Part shown: positions 1 through 10,100 of the stretch, one piece after another | Layout: each line of letters begins with the position of its first letter | How positions within the stretch are numbered: the first letter of the stretch is position 1 | Source: Candidatus Uhrbacteria bacterium | GTDB lineage: Bacteria > Patescibacteriota > Patescibacteriia > UBA9934 | DNA: 54,934 nt | NCBI GenBank assembly: GCA_018673485.1 | Contig: JABHCP010000016.1 | Coordinates: 1-54,934 of the forward strand | Reading direction: 5' to 3' | Translations under genes and position numbers: made by a program | The notes under the pieces: model-generated | The model's database searches: none | What the model saw: only the letters and a program-made list of their open reading frames with translations | What the model was told of the DNA's origin: nothing

Positions 1-42
1 AATCTAGCCTCCCCTCCTTCCCAAGGAGGGGCTGGGGGTGGT
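1..42. repeat. GC-rich imperfect palindrome (cctccccTCCTTcccAAGGAggggctgggggtggttg), REP-like intergenic repeat
   Basis: Inverted arms CCCCTCCTT/AAGGAGGGG visible directly. Confidence 0.5.
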
Positions 43-47
43 TGCCG

Positions 48-2069
48 TTATTTTTTATTCTTTATCAGCTCCTCCTCTAGAACCTTAATTTCATCACGAA
101 GTAGTGCCGCAGTTTCAAACAGTAAGTTTGCAGAAGCCTGCTTCATCTCCTCACGCTTTTCTTTAATTACTTTTTTTAGCTCGTGTGGCTCTGCGGTCAT
201 CTCGATTTTTAAAATATCTTTAATATCCTGACTCGATTCACCTGACATTAACATTTCACGAATATCTTCAATTGATTTACTGATGGTCTTTGGTGTAATC
301 CCATGCTTTTTATTGTACGCGAGCTGTATATCACGACGACGGTCCGTCTCCTCAATCGCTCGGGTTAAAGACCCGGTCATCTTGTCGGCATAAAGTATAA
401 CTTCACCATCAGCATTTCGCGCAGCACGCCCAATTGTTTGCACAAGCGATGTTTCTGATCGAAGAAAACCTTCCTTGTCAGCGTCGAGAATTGCAACTAG
501 TGATACCTCTGGAAGATCCAGCCCTTCACGCAACAAGTTGACACCAACGACAACATCATACGTTCCACGTCGAAGGTCCGTAAGAATTTCCACACGGTCA
601 AAGGTCTTAATATCTGAATGTATGTACTGTACTTTCACGCCTTCGCCCTCCAAATATTGACTCAGATCTTCGGCCATCTTCTTTGTAAGCGTTGTAACAA
701 GCGTCCGCTCATTCTTTTGAACGCGACCCTTAATTCGCTCCATAAGATCATCAACCTGACCTGGTGCTCCATCCTTTTGCTCCGTAACTGGCTTGATTGT
801 GATAGTCGGATCAACAAGCCCTGTTGGCCGAACGATCTGCTCAACCACCTTTTCTGACATATCCAGCTCATATGGCCCCGGTGTTGCTGATATATAAATA
901 GTCTGAGCAGTCTTCTCTTCAAATTCAGAAAACTGTAATGGTCTATTGTCCTTTGCAGATGGCAATCTGAATCCATGATCAACCAATGTTGCCTTACGTG
1001 CCTTGTCCCCAAAATACATTCCACGGACCTGCGGCACTGTAACGTGAGACTCATCAATTACAACTAAGAAATCGTCTGGAAAGTAGTCCATTAATGTTTG
1101 TGGCGAGCTTCCTGGTGCACGTCCTTCAAATTGTGCTGAGTAATTCTCAATACCACTGCAATATCCAACATTGCGAATCATTTGAATATCATAATTTGTC
1201 CGACGCTTCAGTCTTTCATATTCAAGAACCTTTCCTTCTCGCTCAAGTTCCGTCAATCTATCCTCAAGCTCGGACTCAATGGACTTTATTGCGCGAGAAA
1301 TCGTATCCTTATCTACAACATAGTGACGAGCTGGAAAAATCCAAGCATCTTTTGACTCCTCTTGTATGCGACGGGTCACGGGGTCGAGCAAAAAGATCTG
1401 CGATATCTTCTGATCGTCTAAAATAATTCTAAATATAAATGAGTTATCAGAAACTGGCATAAGCTCGAGCACATCACCATGAATCCTAAAACTCCCACGC
1501 TTAACATCAGCATTAGTGCGCTCATACTGCATGTTTATTAGCTCACGCATGAGTGTAGTTCGATCAACCTCCTCTCCAACACGCAAATGCTTCACTTCTT
1601 TTTGATACTGCTTTGGTGATCCAAGGTTATAAATACAAGATACTGAAGAAACGATGATCACATCCTTACGGCTCAAAACTGACTGAGTCGCAGCATGACG
1701 CAATCGATCAATCTCGTCATTGATCTGCGCTTCTTTTTCAATATACGTGTCAGTACGCGGCATGTAAGCCTCGGGCTGATAGTAATCATAGTAAGAAACA
1801 AAGTACTCGACTTTATTATCGGGAAAAAACTGCCGGAATTCGTTACATAGTTGCGCCGCGAGCGTCTTGTTGTGCGCAATTATCAAAGTTGGCTTCTGAA
1901 CCTTCTCAATCACATTAGCAATCGTAAACGTCTTTCCAGATCCAGTAACTCCAAGCAAGGTCTGCTTATCCAGACCTTCATTTATTCCTTTGGTTAACCC
2001 CTCAATAGCCTGAGGCTGATCACCAGAAGGTTGGAAGTTTGATTTGAGTTTAAACATACAATGATCCAA
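48..2069 (-). CDS. uvrB: Excinuclease ABC subunit B
   Basis: FQPSGDQPQAIEGL, GVTGSGKTFT, YYDYYQPEAY, VSSVSCIYNLGSP and C-terminal UVR-like tail; true start likely MFKLKSN (about 2057). Confidence 0.97.
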   Translation of the reverse strand: MDHCMFKLKSNFQPSGDQPQAIEGLTKGINEGLDKQTLLGVTGSGKTFTIANVIEKVQKPTLIIAHNKTLAAQLCNEFRQFFPDNKVEYFVSYYDYYQPEAYMPRTDTYIEKEAQINDEIDRLRHAATQSVLSRKDVIIVSSVSCIYNLGSPKQYQKEVKHLRVGEEVDRTTLMRELINMQYERTNADVKRGSFRIHGDVLELMPVSDNSFIFRIILDDQKISQIFLLDPVTRRIQEESKDAWIFPARHYVVDKDTISRAIKSIESELEDRLTELEREGKVLEYERLKRRTNYDIQMIRNVGYCSGIENYSAQFEGRAPGSSPQTLMDYFPDDFLVVIDESHVTVPQVRGMYFGDKARKATLVDHGFRLPSAKDNRPLQFSEFEEKTAQTIYISATPGPYELDMSEKVVEQIVRPTGLVDPTITIKPVTEQKDGAPGQVDDLMERIKGRVQKNERTLVTTLTKKMAEDLSQYLEGEGVKVQYIHSDIKTFDRVEILTDLRRGTYDVVVGVNLLREGLDLPEVSLVAILDADKEGFLRSETSLVQTIGRAARNADGEVILYADKMTGSLTRAIEETDRRRDIQLAYNKKHGITPKTISKSIEDIREMLMSGESSQDIKDILKIEMTAEPHELKKVIKEKREEMKQASANLLFETAALLRDEIKVLEEELIKNKK

Positions 2070-2218
2070 ATATGGAAATATATAAAGACACCAGATCTCC
2101 GTTTTGCTAGGGGGTATACAAACCTCCTACAAGTTGGGATCTGGTTGTACAAGAATGATAGCACCTTGAGCCAACTTTGCAACTTCACTAGTTTTAGCCC
2201 TAAATTTAAGGCTGTTGG

Positions 2219-2247
2219 TTGACAAAAGGCGTTTTTTCTGCTATAGT
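2219..2247 (+). promoter_or_regulatory. Sigma70-type promoter TTGACA-17-TATAGT of accessory unit A
   Basis: TTGACA 2219-2224, TATAGT 2242-2247. Confidence 0.8.
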
Positions 2248-2316
2248 TACTGGCTTTCTCGATCTCGAGACAAGCTCCCCCAAGCACCTGGGAGACCCCC
2301 AGGGAAAGGCTCAGCA

Positions 2317-2907
2317 ATGAGCACCGACAGCAAGACCGTCCTCAACGCCCTCCAAGCCCTCATCGAAACGGCCGCCGCAGGAACCAACCCGCGGATCAAC
2401 GCCGAGTACGTCGAAGGCATGGTACGAGTGAAGCCCGACGGCACCAACCGAGGCAGCTACGTCGAGGGCGTGAACACCCTCGAGGCCACCAAGCGGCTCC
2501 TGGAGCAGCTCGGGTGGACGCTCGTGGCCCACGAAGACCTGCCCGAAGGTGTGGCCTTCCCGCCGGCGTCCTACTTCTGCGCCGAACTACCCGAGGGAAT
2601 GACAGCGCGCACCGGGATGATCCTCTACAAGGATCTCTCGGGCGAGCAGAAGAGCCAGGTCCAACTGGTCGAAGGCGACCACGGTCCCGAGATGGTGCTC
2701 CGGTGGTCTGGCCCCCTGGCCACCACCACCCAGGTCTGGGCCATCATCGGAACAGACGGCTGGATGCTCTGGTCGTGGTACCCCGCGCCCCTCGCGCCCC
2801 GGTACAACGGGCTCTTCGACGCCCTGCGAACCCTCTTCCGCGGCGAGACAATTGACCACGAGAGCATGGCCAAGATCGAAGCCCTGCCCGTGAAGTTGCT
2901 CTGCTAG
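2317..2907 (+). CDS. Accessory GC-rich protein of unknown function (197 codons incl. stop)
   Basis: Starts MSTDSKTVLN...; own promoter; strong composition shift from flanks (2401-2460 is 38/60 G+C). Confidence 0.8.
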   Translation: MSTDSKTVLNALQALIETAAAGTNPRINAEYVEGMVRVKPDGTNRGSYVEGVNTLEATKRLLEQLGWTLVAHEDLPEGVAFPPASYFCAELPEGMTARTGMILYKDLSGEQKSQVQLVEGDHGPEMVLRWSGPLATTTQVWAIIGTDGWMLWSWYPAPLAPRYNGLFDALRTLFRGETIDHESMAKIEALPVKLLC

Positions 2908-3096
2908 CAGCACCGGAGCTCGTTGACTCCTTAAAAACAACCATCGCAGCAAGCTATGCGCGCTGCACATGGGATAATCGATTGTTGGCACAAACCAACT
3001 GGAACATCGATTAATCAAAGACCTAAAAATCCAACAGATCCAGGTATGTACCTGTCGATCAACCGGATAAGGCAAACACCCAAAGTTCCCAACGTA

Positions 3097-3125
3097 CCCT
3101 GCGATTCGTATCGTAGGGTTCTTTA
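3097..3125 (+). terminator. Hairpin CCCTGCGAT-tcgt-ATCGTAGGG followed by TTCTTT
   Basis: 9-bp perfect stem and short T-run. Confidence 0.55.
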
Positions 3126-3137
3126 GTTGCAAAGCAA

Positions 3138-3166
3138 AAGAACTGAGATGAGCCCAGTTCTTTTAA
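3138..3166. terminator. Bidirectional hairpin AAAAGAACTG...CAGTTCTTTT
   Basis: Perfect 10-bp inverted repeat with A/T tails. Confidence 0.65.
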
Positions 3167-3182
3167 ATATCAAAGTTCAAGT

Positions 3183-3668
3183 CTACTTAACGTATGTTGA
3201 GATTGTATAGAAGCTGCAATTAAGTCCATCATCAAAGCAAACATCAAATGCACCCCTCCAAGTACCACTCTCCAATGCTACTGCGTGGAAAGTTACGGTC
3301 GATCCACCAACTGGCACATCAGTTAATAGTGTATGTGTATATGTTCCATCATCAAGCAAAAATGCATCAGAAAAATCTGGGGTTGATGATGTAATTGCTA
3401 CTCCTTCCAAATATGTTGCTCCAATATCAATACTGTGCAAAATTTGAGTCTCATCAGCGTCATGTGTGATTGTTGCCACTACATCAAACTCCTCTCCCAC
3501 ATCAACGGCAGATGGCACACTAATACTCGCCTCCGGAATGGAATCATACTCTCCCCATGAATAATCATATTCAGCTGAGTCGTCAGAGCTCCACTCATAG
3601 GACTTTTCGCAACTCGCTCCCATTAACACTAGAGCGAACACGCTCATCAATAGTACTGCTTTTTTCAT
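3183..3668 (-). CDS. Secreted putative lipoprotein, unknown function
   Basis: MKKAVLLMSVFALVLMGASCEKS lipobox-like signal peptide. Confidence 0.75.
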   Translation of the reverse strand: MKKAVLLMSVFALVLMGASCEKSYEWSSDDSAEYDYSWGEYDSIPEASISVPSAVDVGEEFDVVATITHDADETQILHSIDIGATYLEGVAITSSTPDFSDAFLLDDGTYTHTLLTDVPVGGSTVTFHAVALESGTWRGAFDVCFDDGLNCSFYTISTYVK

Positions 3669-3733
3669 AATACTTTGTTTATAATTATCTTAAATATTAT
3701 ACAAGAGACTCACAACGTCTGAAAGCCCGCTTA

Positions 3734-4753
3734 TTAATAAGTGTAATCCTGCTCATCAATCTGATCGAAGAGAAAGATTTGAGGCTCAGAGCCATAATCT
3801 TCACGCCAAATATCAGCAATCTCTGTGTACGATGCAAAAACAACATTTTCCTCGTCTTTGATGCCATTGAGCATTCTAATAATCTCAGCGGCTTCTGTTG
3901 CTCCACCAAAAAGACTTGATTGTGGAATTGGGATAGCGGCAGTAAGCATCTGATTCTCTACTCTGCCGTCGTCGATATACTTCAATAGTACTTTTATATA
4001 ATCAGCCTCGGTCGCAAATAAATTATCGTTTCGTCTCCCATTGCGATTCGCGTGTGGACCAGAGCCGATCGTTATCATTCGTCCCTCAAAATCATGAACT
4101 GTGAAGTCGTCCCCAGTGCCGGCTGGAATCCAGACACCTGACGTAGCGTCATCATCACTAAAATCTCCCAGATGATGATTGTACCCAACTGCACCACTAA
4201 TTATCTCGGGGCAAAAAGTAAAATCTGTGTGCGTATCCCCTTGCTGGCATGCATCGAATTCCTCAAACTGAGGCTCGTAATCCCAAACAACACCAACCAT
4301 GTCAGTAATATCATCAGTGACTAATTCACCGACGTATCTTGTATCTGCATAATTATATTCACTCTTCCAATCCCAGGCACCCTCGTGATGAGGATCAATT
4401 TCAAAGTCATATTCGTCAACCAAGAACTGAACAACGTTCTTTCCATCAGTTAATTCCTGCATTTCACCTGTCTCGCAGTTCAACACACCTTCAAAATATT
4501 GATAAGAAGCTTGCAGATTTAACTTATAACCATTCTCATGCAAGATACTTGAAAACTCCAACAATCGATCGCGATAGTCCTCATAAGGAAGACAACTTGT
4601 ATAAATGTCACCCTCCTCGATATGCGCCATCAACGTTACATAAACCTTTGATTCTGGCTCCTGATCCTTCTGCATTAAAAATGCAGCCAGAAAACAAAAA
4701 ACGATCAATACGATCGCGACACTTGTAAAAATATATATCTTCTTCATACCCAC
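3734..4753 (-). CDS. Membrane-anchored/exported hypothetical protein, possibly polysaccharide-deacetylase-like fold
   Basis: N-terminal TM; VYVTLMAHIEEGD...LLEFSSILHENGYKLNLQASYQYFEGVL pattern; fold assignment is tentative. Confidence 0.6.
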   Translation of the reverse strand: MGMKKIYIFTSVAIVLIVFCFLAAFLMQKDQEPESKVYVTLMAHIEEGDIYTSCLPYEDYRDRLLEFSSILHENGYKLNLQASYQYFEGVLNCETGEMQELTDGKNVVQFLVDEYDFEIDPHHEGAWDWKSEYNYADTRYVGELVTDDITDMVGVVWDYEPQFEEFDACQQGDTHTDFTFCPEIISGAVGYNHHLGDFSDDDATSGVWIPAGTGDDFTVHDFEGRMITIGSGPHANRNGRRNDNLFATEADYIKVLLKYIDDGRVENQMLTAAIPIPQSSLFGGATEAAEIIRMLNGIKDEENVVFASYTEIADIWREDYGSEPQIFLFDQIDEQDYTY

Positions 4754-4786
4754 ACATTGTATCGCCTATGAAGCGTTTAGAGAAGC

Positions 4787-5266
4787 TCAGCCAAAACGTA
4801 ACTTTTGTGCACCGGTGTAGGCTACAGCTAGTGCGTCTGCGGCGTCATCTGGCTTTGGTATTTCATTTAATTTAAAGATTGTCTTAACCATCTCCTGCAC
4901 CTGTTGTTTTTCTGCTTTTCCATAACCAGTGACTGCGACCTTAACTTCGTTTGGCTTCACTCCTATAACTTGAATGCCTGATTTTGCTGCTAGGTATTGA
5001 ATCATGCCACGCACCTCCGCTACCTGCAAAGCAGTTGTGGTACTTTTTGCAAAAAATAACTCCTCAAGCGCCAAGGCTTGAGGCTTAAATGTATCAATAA
5101 GCTCCTGAACGTCTCGACCAATCTCGAGCAATCGAACCTCAAAATCCAAACCAGCGTCAGAGGTCATTACACCATGATGAACACATTCCCAATCCCTACC
5201 TTGCAGCTCAATAACTCCAAAACCACAACGACCATAGCCTGGATCGATACCCAAAACTCTACTCAT
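4787..5266 (-). CDS. ruvC: Holliday junction endodeoxyribonuclease RuvC
   Basis: VLGIDPGYGRCGFGVIE, LALEELFFAKSTTTALQVAEVRG, DDAADALAVA. Confidence 0.95.
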   Translation of the reverse strand: MSRVLGIDPGYGRCGFGVIELQGRDWECVHHGVMTSDAGLDFEVRLLEIGRDVQELIDTFKPQALALEELFFAKSTTTALQVAEVRGMIQYLAAKSGIQVIGVKPNEVKVAVTGYGKAEKQQVQEMVKTIFKLNEIPKPDDAADALAVAYTGAQKLRFG

Positions 5267-6281
5267 ACCGAACCTTCCCAGTGTTAATGATCAACTTCTT
5301 TTCTTCTTGAGGAACTTCTTCTTTCATCTGCAACAACATTGCAAGCCCTGCAATGCCTGACGGCTCACATACTAGATTGTTCATCTCTGCAATCTTCATA
5401 GCTTCTTGCAAGTATTCCTCACGCACAATACCAACACGCGACTTAGCGCCGATATGCCCCTTACGCTTTGCAAGATTGATCCAATGCGGATCAAGATGTA
5501 CAAAAGGTAAATGTGGAGAGTACAACTTGTCGGCAATACTGCTTGGATTATTGGTTGTTGCACCTACAAAATGGCACTTACCTATCTTGCGATGGTCACC
5601 CTTAAAGCGCTTATCATGGAATACGAATGATGAGGCTTCTCGCTGAGCGATATTAACAATGTTCTCATACAAGTGTCCTGTGCCATATGGCACAAAAACC
5701 CATTCTGGATTTTGATTCAAAATATCGTAGCTCATCCAGTCATAAAACACATCAAATGGCCCTAATGCCTCATCTGACGTGATATCAATCCCCCCATCAT
5801 TATCTGTTAGCTTTAAAATGTCTTCTGTTAACAAAACGCGCTTATCTAGATCGGTCTCGTAAACCTCACAGCCGATATTTTCAAGATACTTTTTAACCTT
5901 ATCATCGAGACCGAAATGAACTAAGACTTTTAAATTAGGCAGATCATATTTCGACAGCATTGACTGAACAGCAACGGCAGCCGAACCCGAAGAGATGATC
6001 GACATTTGCGGTAAATAGTTCGTCACTCCTGACTCCTTTGCTAACAAAAGATTTTTGAATGTAACAACCATCTCCCAAGCCATGCGATCTTTATGTGTGC
6101 CAGTTGGATTCACGCTCTCGTCCTTAACCCAAACATTCTTCATGCCAGGAACCTGAATCTCAAATGTTGGTGTTGAAGGATAGTGAGGATCACCAGGAGG
6201 AAACTCTGGTTTTTTGGGATCATTATCAGATGGCACATGGATCGAATCCAGAATCTGTTGTTCTTTTTCTGTAAGTGACAT
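5259..6281 (-). CDS. PLP-dependent threonine synthase-like enzyme
   Basis: VWVKDESVNPTGTHKDRMAWE PLP lysine motif; SSGSAAVAVQS. Confidence 0.8.
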   Translation of the reverse strand: MSLTEKEQQILDSIHVPSDNDPKKPEFPPGDPHYPSTPTFEIQVPGMKNVWVKDESVNPTGTHKDRMAWEMVVTFKNLLLAKESGVTNYLPQMSIISSGSAAVAVQSMLSKYDLPNLKVLVHFGLDDKVKKYLENIGCEVYETDLDKRVLLTEDILKLTDNDGGIDITSDEALGPFDVFYDWMSYDILNQNPEWVFVPYGTGHLYENIVNIAQREASSFVFHDKRFKGDHRKIGKCHFVGATTNNPSSIADKLYSPHLPFVHLDPHWINLAKRKGHIGAKSRVGIVREEYLQEAMKIAEMNNLVCEPSGIAGLAMLLQMKEEVPQEEKKLIINTGKVRYE

Positions 6282-6295
6282 ATTCCAATCGTAAT

Positions 6296-7012
6296 TTACT
6301 CCGCGTTTGTAAATACCGCATCAACATCATCATCCTCCTCTAGCAAATCAATAAATTTCATCAGCCTGGCACCTTGGTCATCGGTGAGCTCAACTGTTAT
6401 ATTCGGAACGTATTCTAGCCCAGCGGCAGAGATTGCAAGTTCTAAAGCCTCAACCGCGTTTGATGTTTTCTTAAAATCTTGAACTTCTGAAGTTACGATT
6501 AAACCATCTACTTCATGCCAATCAATATCCATGGCGCCCGCATCAATTAGCTCAAGTTCAATAGAGTCTCGATCTTCGATCTTTGAAATATCCTCAACTC
6601 TTACCACAGCCCTTTGATCAAACTGCCACTTAACCTTAGCCTCCATATTTCCTCCATTCTTGTTGCTGGTGGTTTTAATATTAGTGTAAGCACGATTCGT
6701 ATTGTCGGTAAGTGCCACTATCAACATCGATACGCCGCCTGGGCCCATACATTCATATACTGCGTTTTCAAGCGCTGCCCCTTCGCCATCCCCTGCACCT
6801 CGAGAAATTGCTCGTTCTATATTATCCTTTGGCATGTTAACAGCCTTTGCTCTGTCCACTGCCAACCTTAGAGAAAAATTCATGGCAGGGTCCGAACCAT
6901 CACGTGCAGCAACCGAAATAAGCTTGGCAAGTTTTGAAAATGCCTTACCGCGCTTAGCGTCAGCTGCTCCTTTTTTGTGGCGAATAGACGCCCATTTACT
7001 ATGTCCTGACAT
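6296..7012 (-). CDS. yebC: YebC/PmpR-family regulator
   Basis: MSGHSKWASIRHKKGAADAKRGKAFSKL. Confidence 0.95.
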   Translation of the reverse strand: MSGHSKWASIRHKKGAADAKRGKAFSKLAKLISVAARDGSDPAMNFSLRLAVDRAKAVNMPKDNIERAISRGAGDGEGAALENAVYECMGPGGVSMLIVALTDNTNRAYTNIKTTSNKNGGNMEAKVKWQFDQRAVVRVEDISKIEDRDSIELELIDAGAMDIDWHEVDGLIVTSEVQDFKKTSNAVEALELAISAAGLEYVPNITVELTDDQGARLMKFIDLLEEDDDVDAVFTNAE

Positions 7013-7027
7013 AAATGATAATTATAG

Positions 7028-7112
7028 TATGCAGTAGACAGTATGCAGTATGCGGTTCACCTTAATTCGATCAACTGCCTACTGCATACCGCCTACTGTA
7101 TACTGTTTTTAC
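7028..7112. repeat. Inverted repeat built of 'GCAGTATGC / GCCTACTGCATAC' units, probably also a terminator for yebC or rpoC
   Basis: agtatgcagtagacagtatgcagtatgcgg ... ccgcctactgtatactgttttt; left and right arms complementary. Confidence 0.6.
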
Positions 7113-7147
7113 AAACAAACCGGCGCCCTCAATAGGCGCCGACTTAT

Positions 7148-10100
7148 TTATTCTTCGTTTGTTTCCTTATCTCCATCGCCATCTTGAACTTCATCTTTTG
7201 AAGCTTCTTCTGCTTCCTTGATGATCTCTGGCGCTTCTATCTCGATCTTTACTTCATCTTTATCCTCTACCGCCGCACTTTCTTCCTCTACTTCAGGCAT
7301 GTCGATATAGTCATTATCATAACCAGTTCCTGCTGGAATCAAGCGACCAATGATAACATTTTCCTTTAGACCATTGAGCCCGTCAACCTTTCCAGTAACT
7401 GATGCATTGATAAGCACTCGAGCAGTCTCCTGGAATGAAGCGGCTGATAGCCATGACTCGGTAGACAGTGACACCTTAGTGATTCCAAGGAACATATCTT
7501 CATATTCCGCGACCTTCTTCTTATCCTTTTTAACACGACCATTTTCAGACTCCATAGAAGCACGCTCCACAACCTCACCTGGCAAAAAGTCTGAGTCCTT
7601 AGCGTCCAAAATGCGGACTCGGCTAAACATTTGTCTGGCAATGATCTCGATGTGTTTACTATTAAGCTTCTGACCCTGTGATGCGTATACCTCAGTAATC
7701 TGCTTTAGGATGTAATCCTGAACAGCCTCTCTTCCCTTGTACTTGAACAAGGCCTGAAGATCTAGGTGGCCTTCTGTTAGAGCATCACCCGCCAAGACCT
7801 CATCACCGTCTTTAACGTATAGAGTGTATCCCTGTGGAATAACGTACTCGCGAACCTTTGGTGCATCGTGGGTAACAGTAATCGTTGTCTTTTTTGCGAC
7901 AACAGCACCCTCAACGTCAGACAGAATTTTCTCTCCCGTTGTAGTCTCACCGATTACGTCCCCATGTCGCAACATGTCACCATCTTTGACCATCAATTTC
8001 CCACCACGACCAACTGAGAACTTCTTCTCTTCCATCGCAGTGTATCGAATTCTGATGATCGACTGACCTGGACGTACATCAACCATCTTCTTTCCAGTTC
8101 CAACCTGCTCGATTGTTCGTTCAGCACGTTCTATTGAAACACTTCCAGAAATTTCGGTCATTGTCGCCTTCTGCTTTGGCATTCGAGCTTCGAAAAGCTC
8201 TTCAACACGCGGAAGTCCAGAAGTAATATCTTTTCCAGCAACTCCTCCAGTGTGGAAAGTTCTCATCGTTAGCTGTGTTCCAGGCTCACCAATTGATTGC
8301 GCTGCAATAATTCCTACAGAAGTTCCCATCTTCACTGGCTTGTTGTAAGCCAGGTCATATCCATAACACTTCTTACAAACTCCACCGTATTCCTTACATG
8401 TAAGTAAGTATCGAATGTGAGCTTCTTCCAAATCTTTTTTACCACTTTGCAATGTTCGAATGTGGTCTTCTTTAATAAGCTCTCCAGCCTCCACGATAGT
8501 CTTGCGACCACCTGGCATAATAATTGGCTTAAGTGCGGTTCGTCCCAGAATTCTGTCATAAATTGTTACTCCCATCTCCTCAGCTTGTGCCGTTGTAACA
8601 ACCATTCCCTCTTTATCGCCACAGTCCTCAGTTCGAACTACAACATCTTGCGCAACATCCACCAAACGACGTGTTAGATATCCCGCGTTTGCAGTCTTCA
8701 AAGCCGTATCAGTCAATCCTTTTCGCTGACCATGTGAAGAGATAAAGAATTCCAATACATCTACCCCTTCTTTAAATGATGATTTTACCGGAAGCTCGAT
8801 AGTCTCTCCAGACGCTGACGCCTTCAGACCAATCATTCCAATCATCTGTGTCATCTGACCCCAAGATCCACGCGCACCAGAATCAATCATAGTGTAGGCA
8901 GAGCTTCCAGATGGCAACATTCCCTTTGCGATATCAGCGATTCGATCTTTTACCTCAGCCCAAACTTTAATAATTTGTGTGTGTCGTTCACTCTGGGTTA
9001 GCAATCCTTGAGAGAAAAAGTCATCAATCTCTGCAATTCTCGCGTTTCCGTCGGTAATAATTTCCTTCTTTTGAGGAATCTCTGGCAACTCACTCATTCC
9101 CCATGAGTAACCTGACTTCTCAGCATACTTGAATCCTAGCTCCTTAAGCTGATCCAAAAGAATTGATGTGTACTCTGATCCGTGCTTCTCCAAAGTTTCA
9201 CGAACAATGTTCGCCAACTGCTTCTTACCCATTGTCTCGTTCATGAATGGAACAAAATCAGGGAATCGTTCATTCAAAATTATTCTTCCAACAGTTGTAA
9301 TTACCATTTCACCGTCTAGACGTGCACGAATCCACTTATGCAATTCCAACTTTTCTGCCTGATATGCATACTTAGCACTTCGAGCGTCAGCAAACGACTT
9401 TAGATTTTCCTCATCTGGCTCATCATATGTCATTGAAAGGTAATACGCACCCCAAGCAATATCTTTTCCTGGAGTAGCCACTGGTCCACCGTGGGACGGC
9501 TTCAAAAGGTTATGAGTTGAAAGCATCAACTCTTCAGCTTCACGATTTGCCTCCTTAGTAAGTGGAACGTGTACTGCCATTTGGTCCCCATCAAAGTCGG
9601 CGTTAAATGCGTCACAAACCATTGGGTGAACCTGAATTGCCTTACCCTCAACCAGCACAGGCCTAAATGCCTGAATACCAAGTCTATGGAGTGTAGGTGC
9701 ACGGTTAAGCATCACAAACGCACCTTGGACAACTTCTTCCAAAATATCCCAAACTTCTGGTCGATCTGATTCTATAAATCTATTCGCAGAGCGAATGTTG
9801 TGAACATACTCACGTGAAATAAGCTTTGAAATAACAAAAGGTCTAAACAGCTCAAGCGCCATCTTCTTAGGAATTCCACACTGATCAATACTAAGGTGTG
9901 GTCCCACAACAATCACTGATCGTCCTGAATAATCAATTCGCTTTCCAAGCAAGTTCTGCCTAAATCGTCCCTGCTTACCCTTTAGAATATCTGCCAATGA
10001 CTTCAACTGACGCTTTCGTCCGGTTGCAGCAATAACAGTCTTAGAGCTCCTAGCAGAGTTATCAATGAGTGAATCCACCGCTTCTTGAAGCATTCGCTTC

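Noticed and set aside
2587-3132. Minus-strand ORF antisense to accessory unit A
   Set aside because: No recognisable motif, poor start; the plus frame has promoter and terminator.
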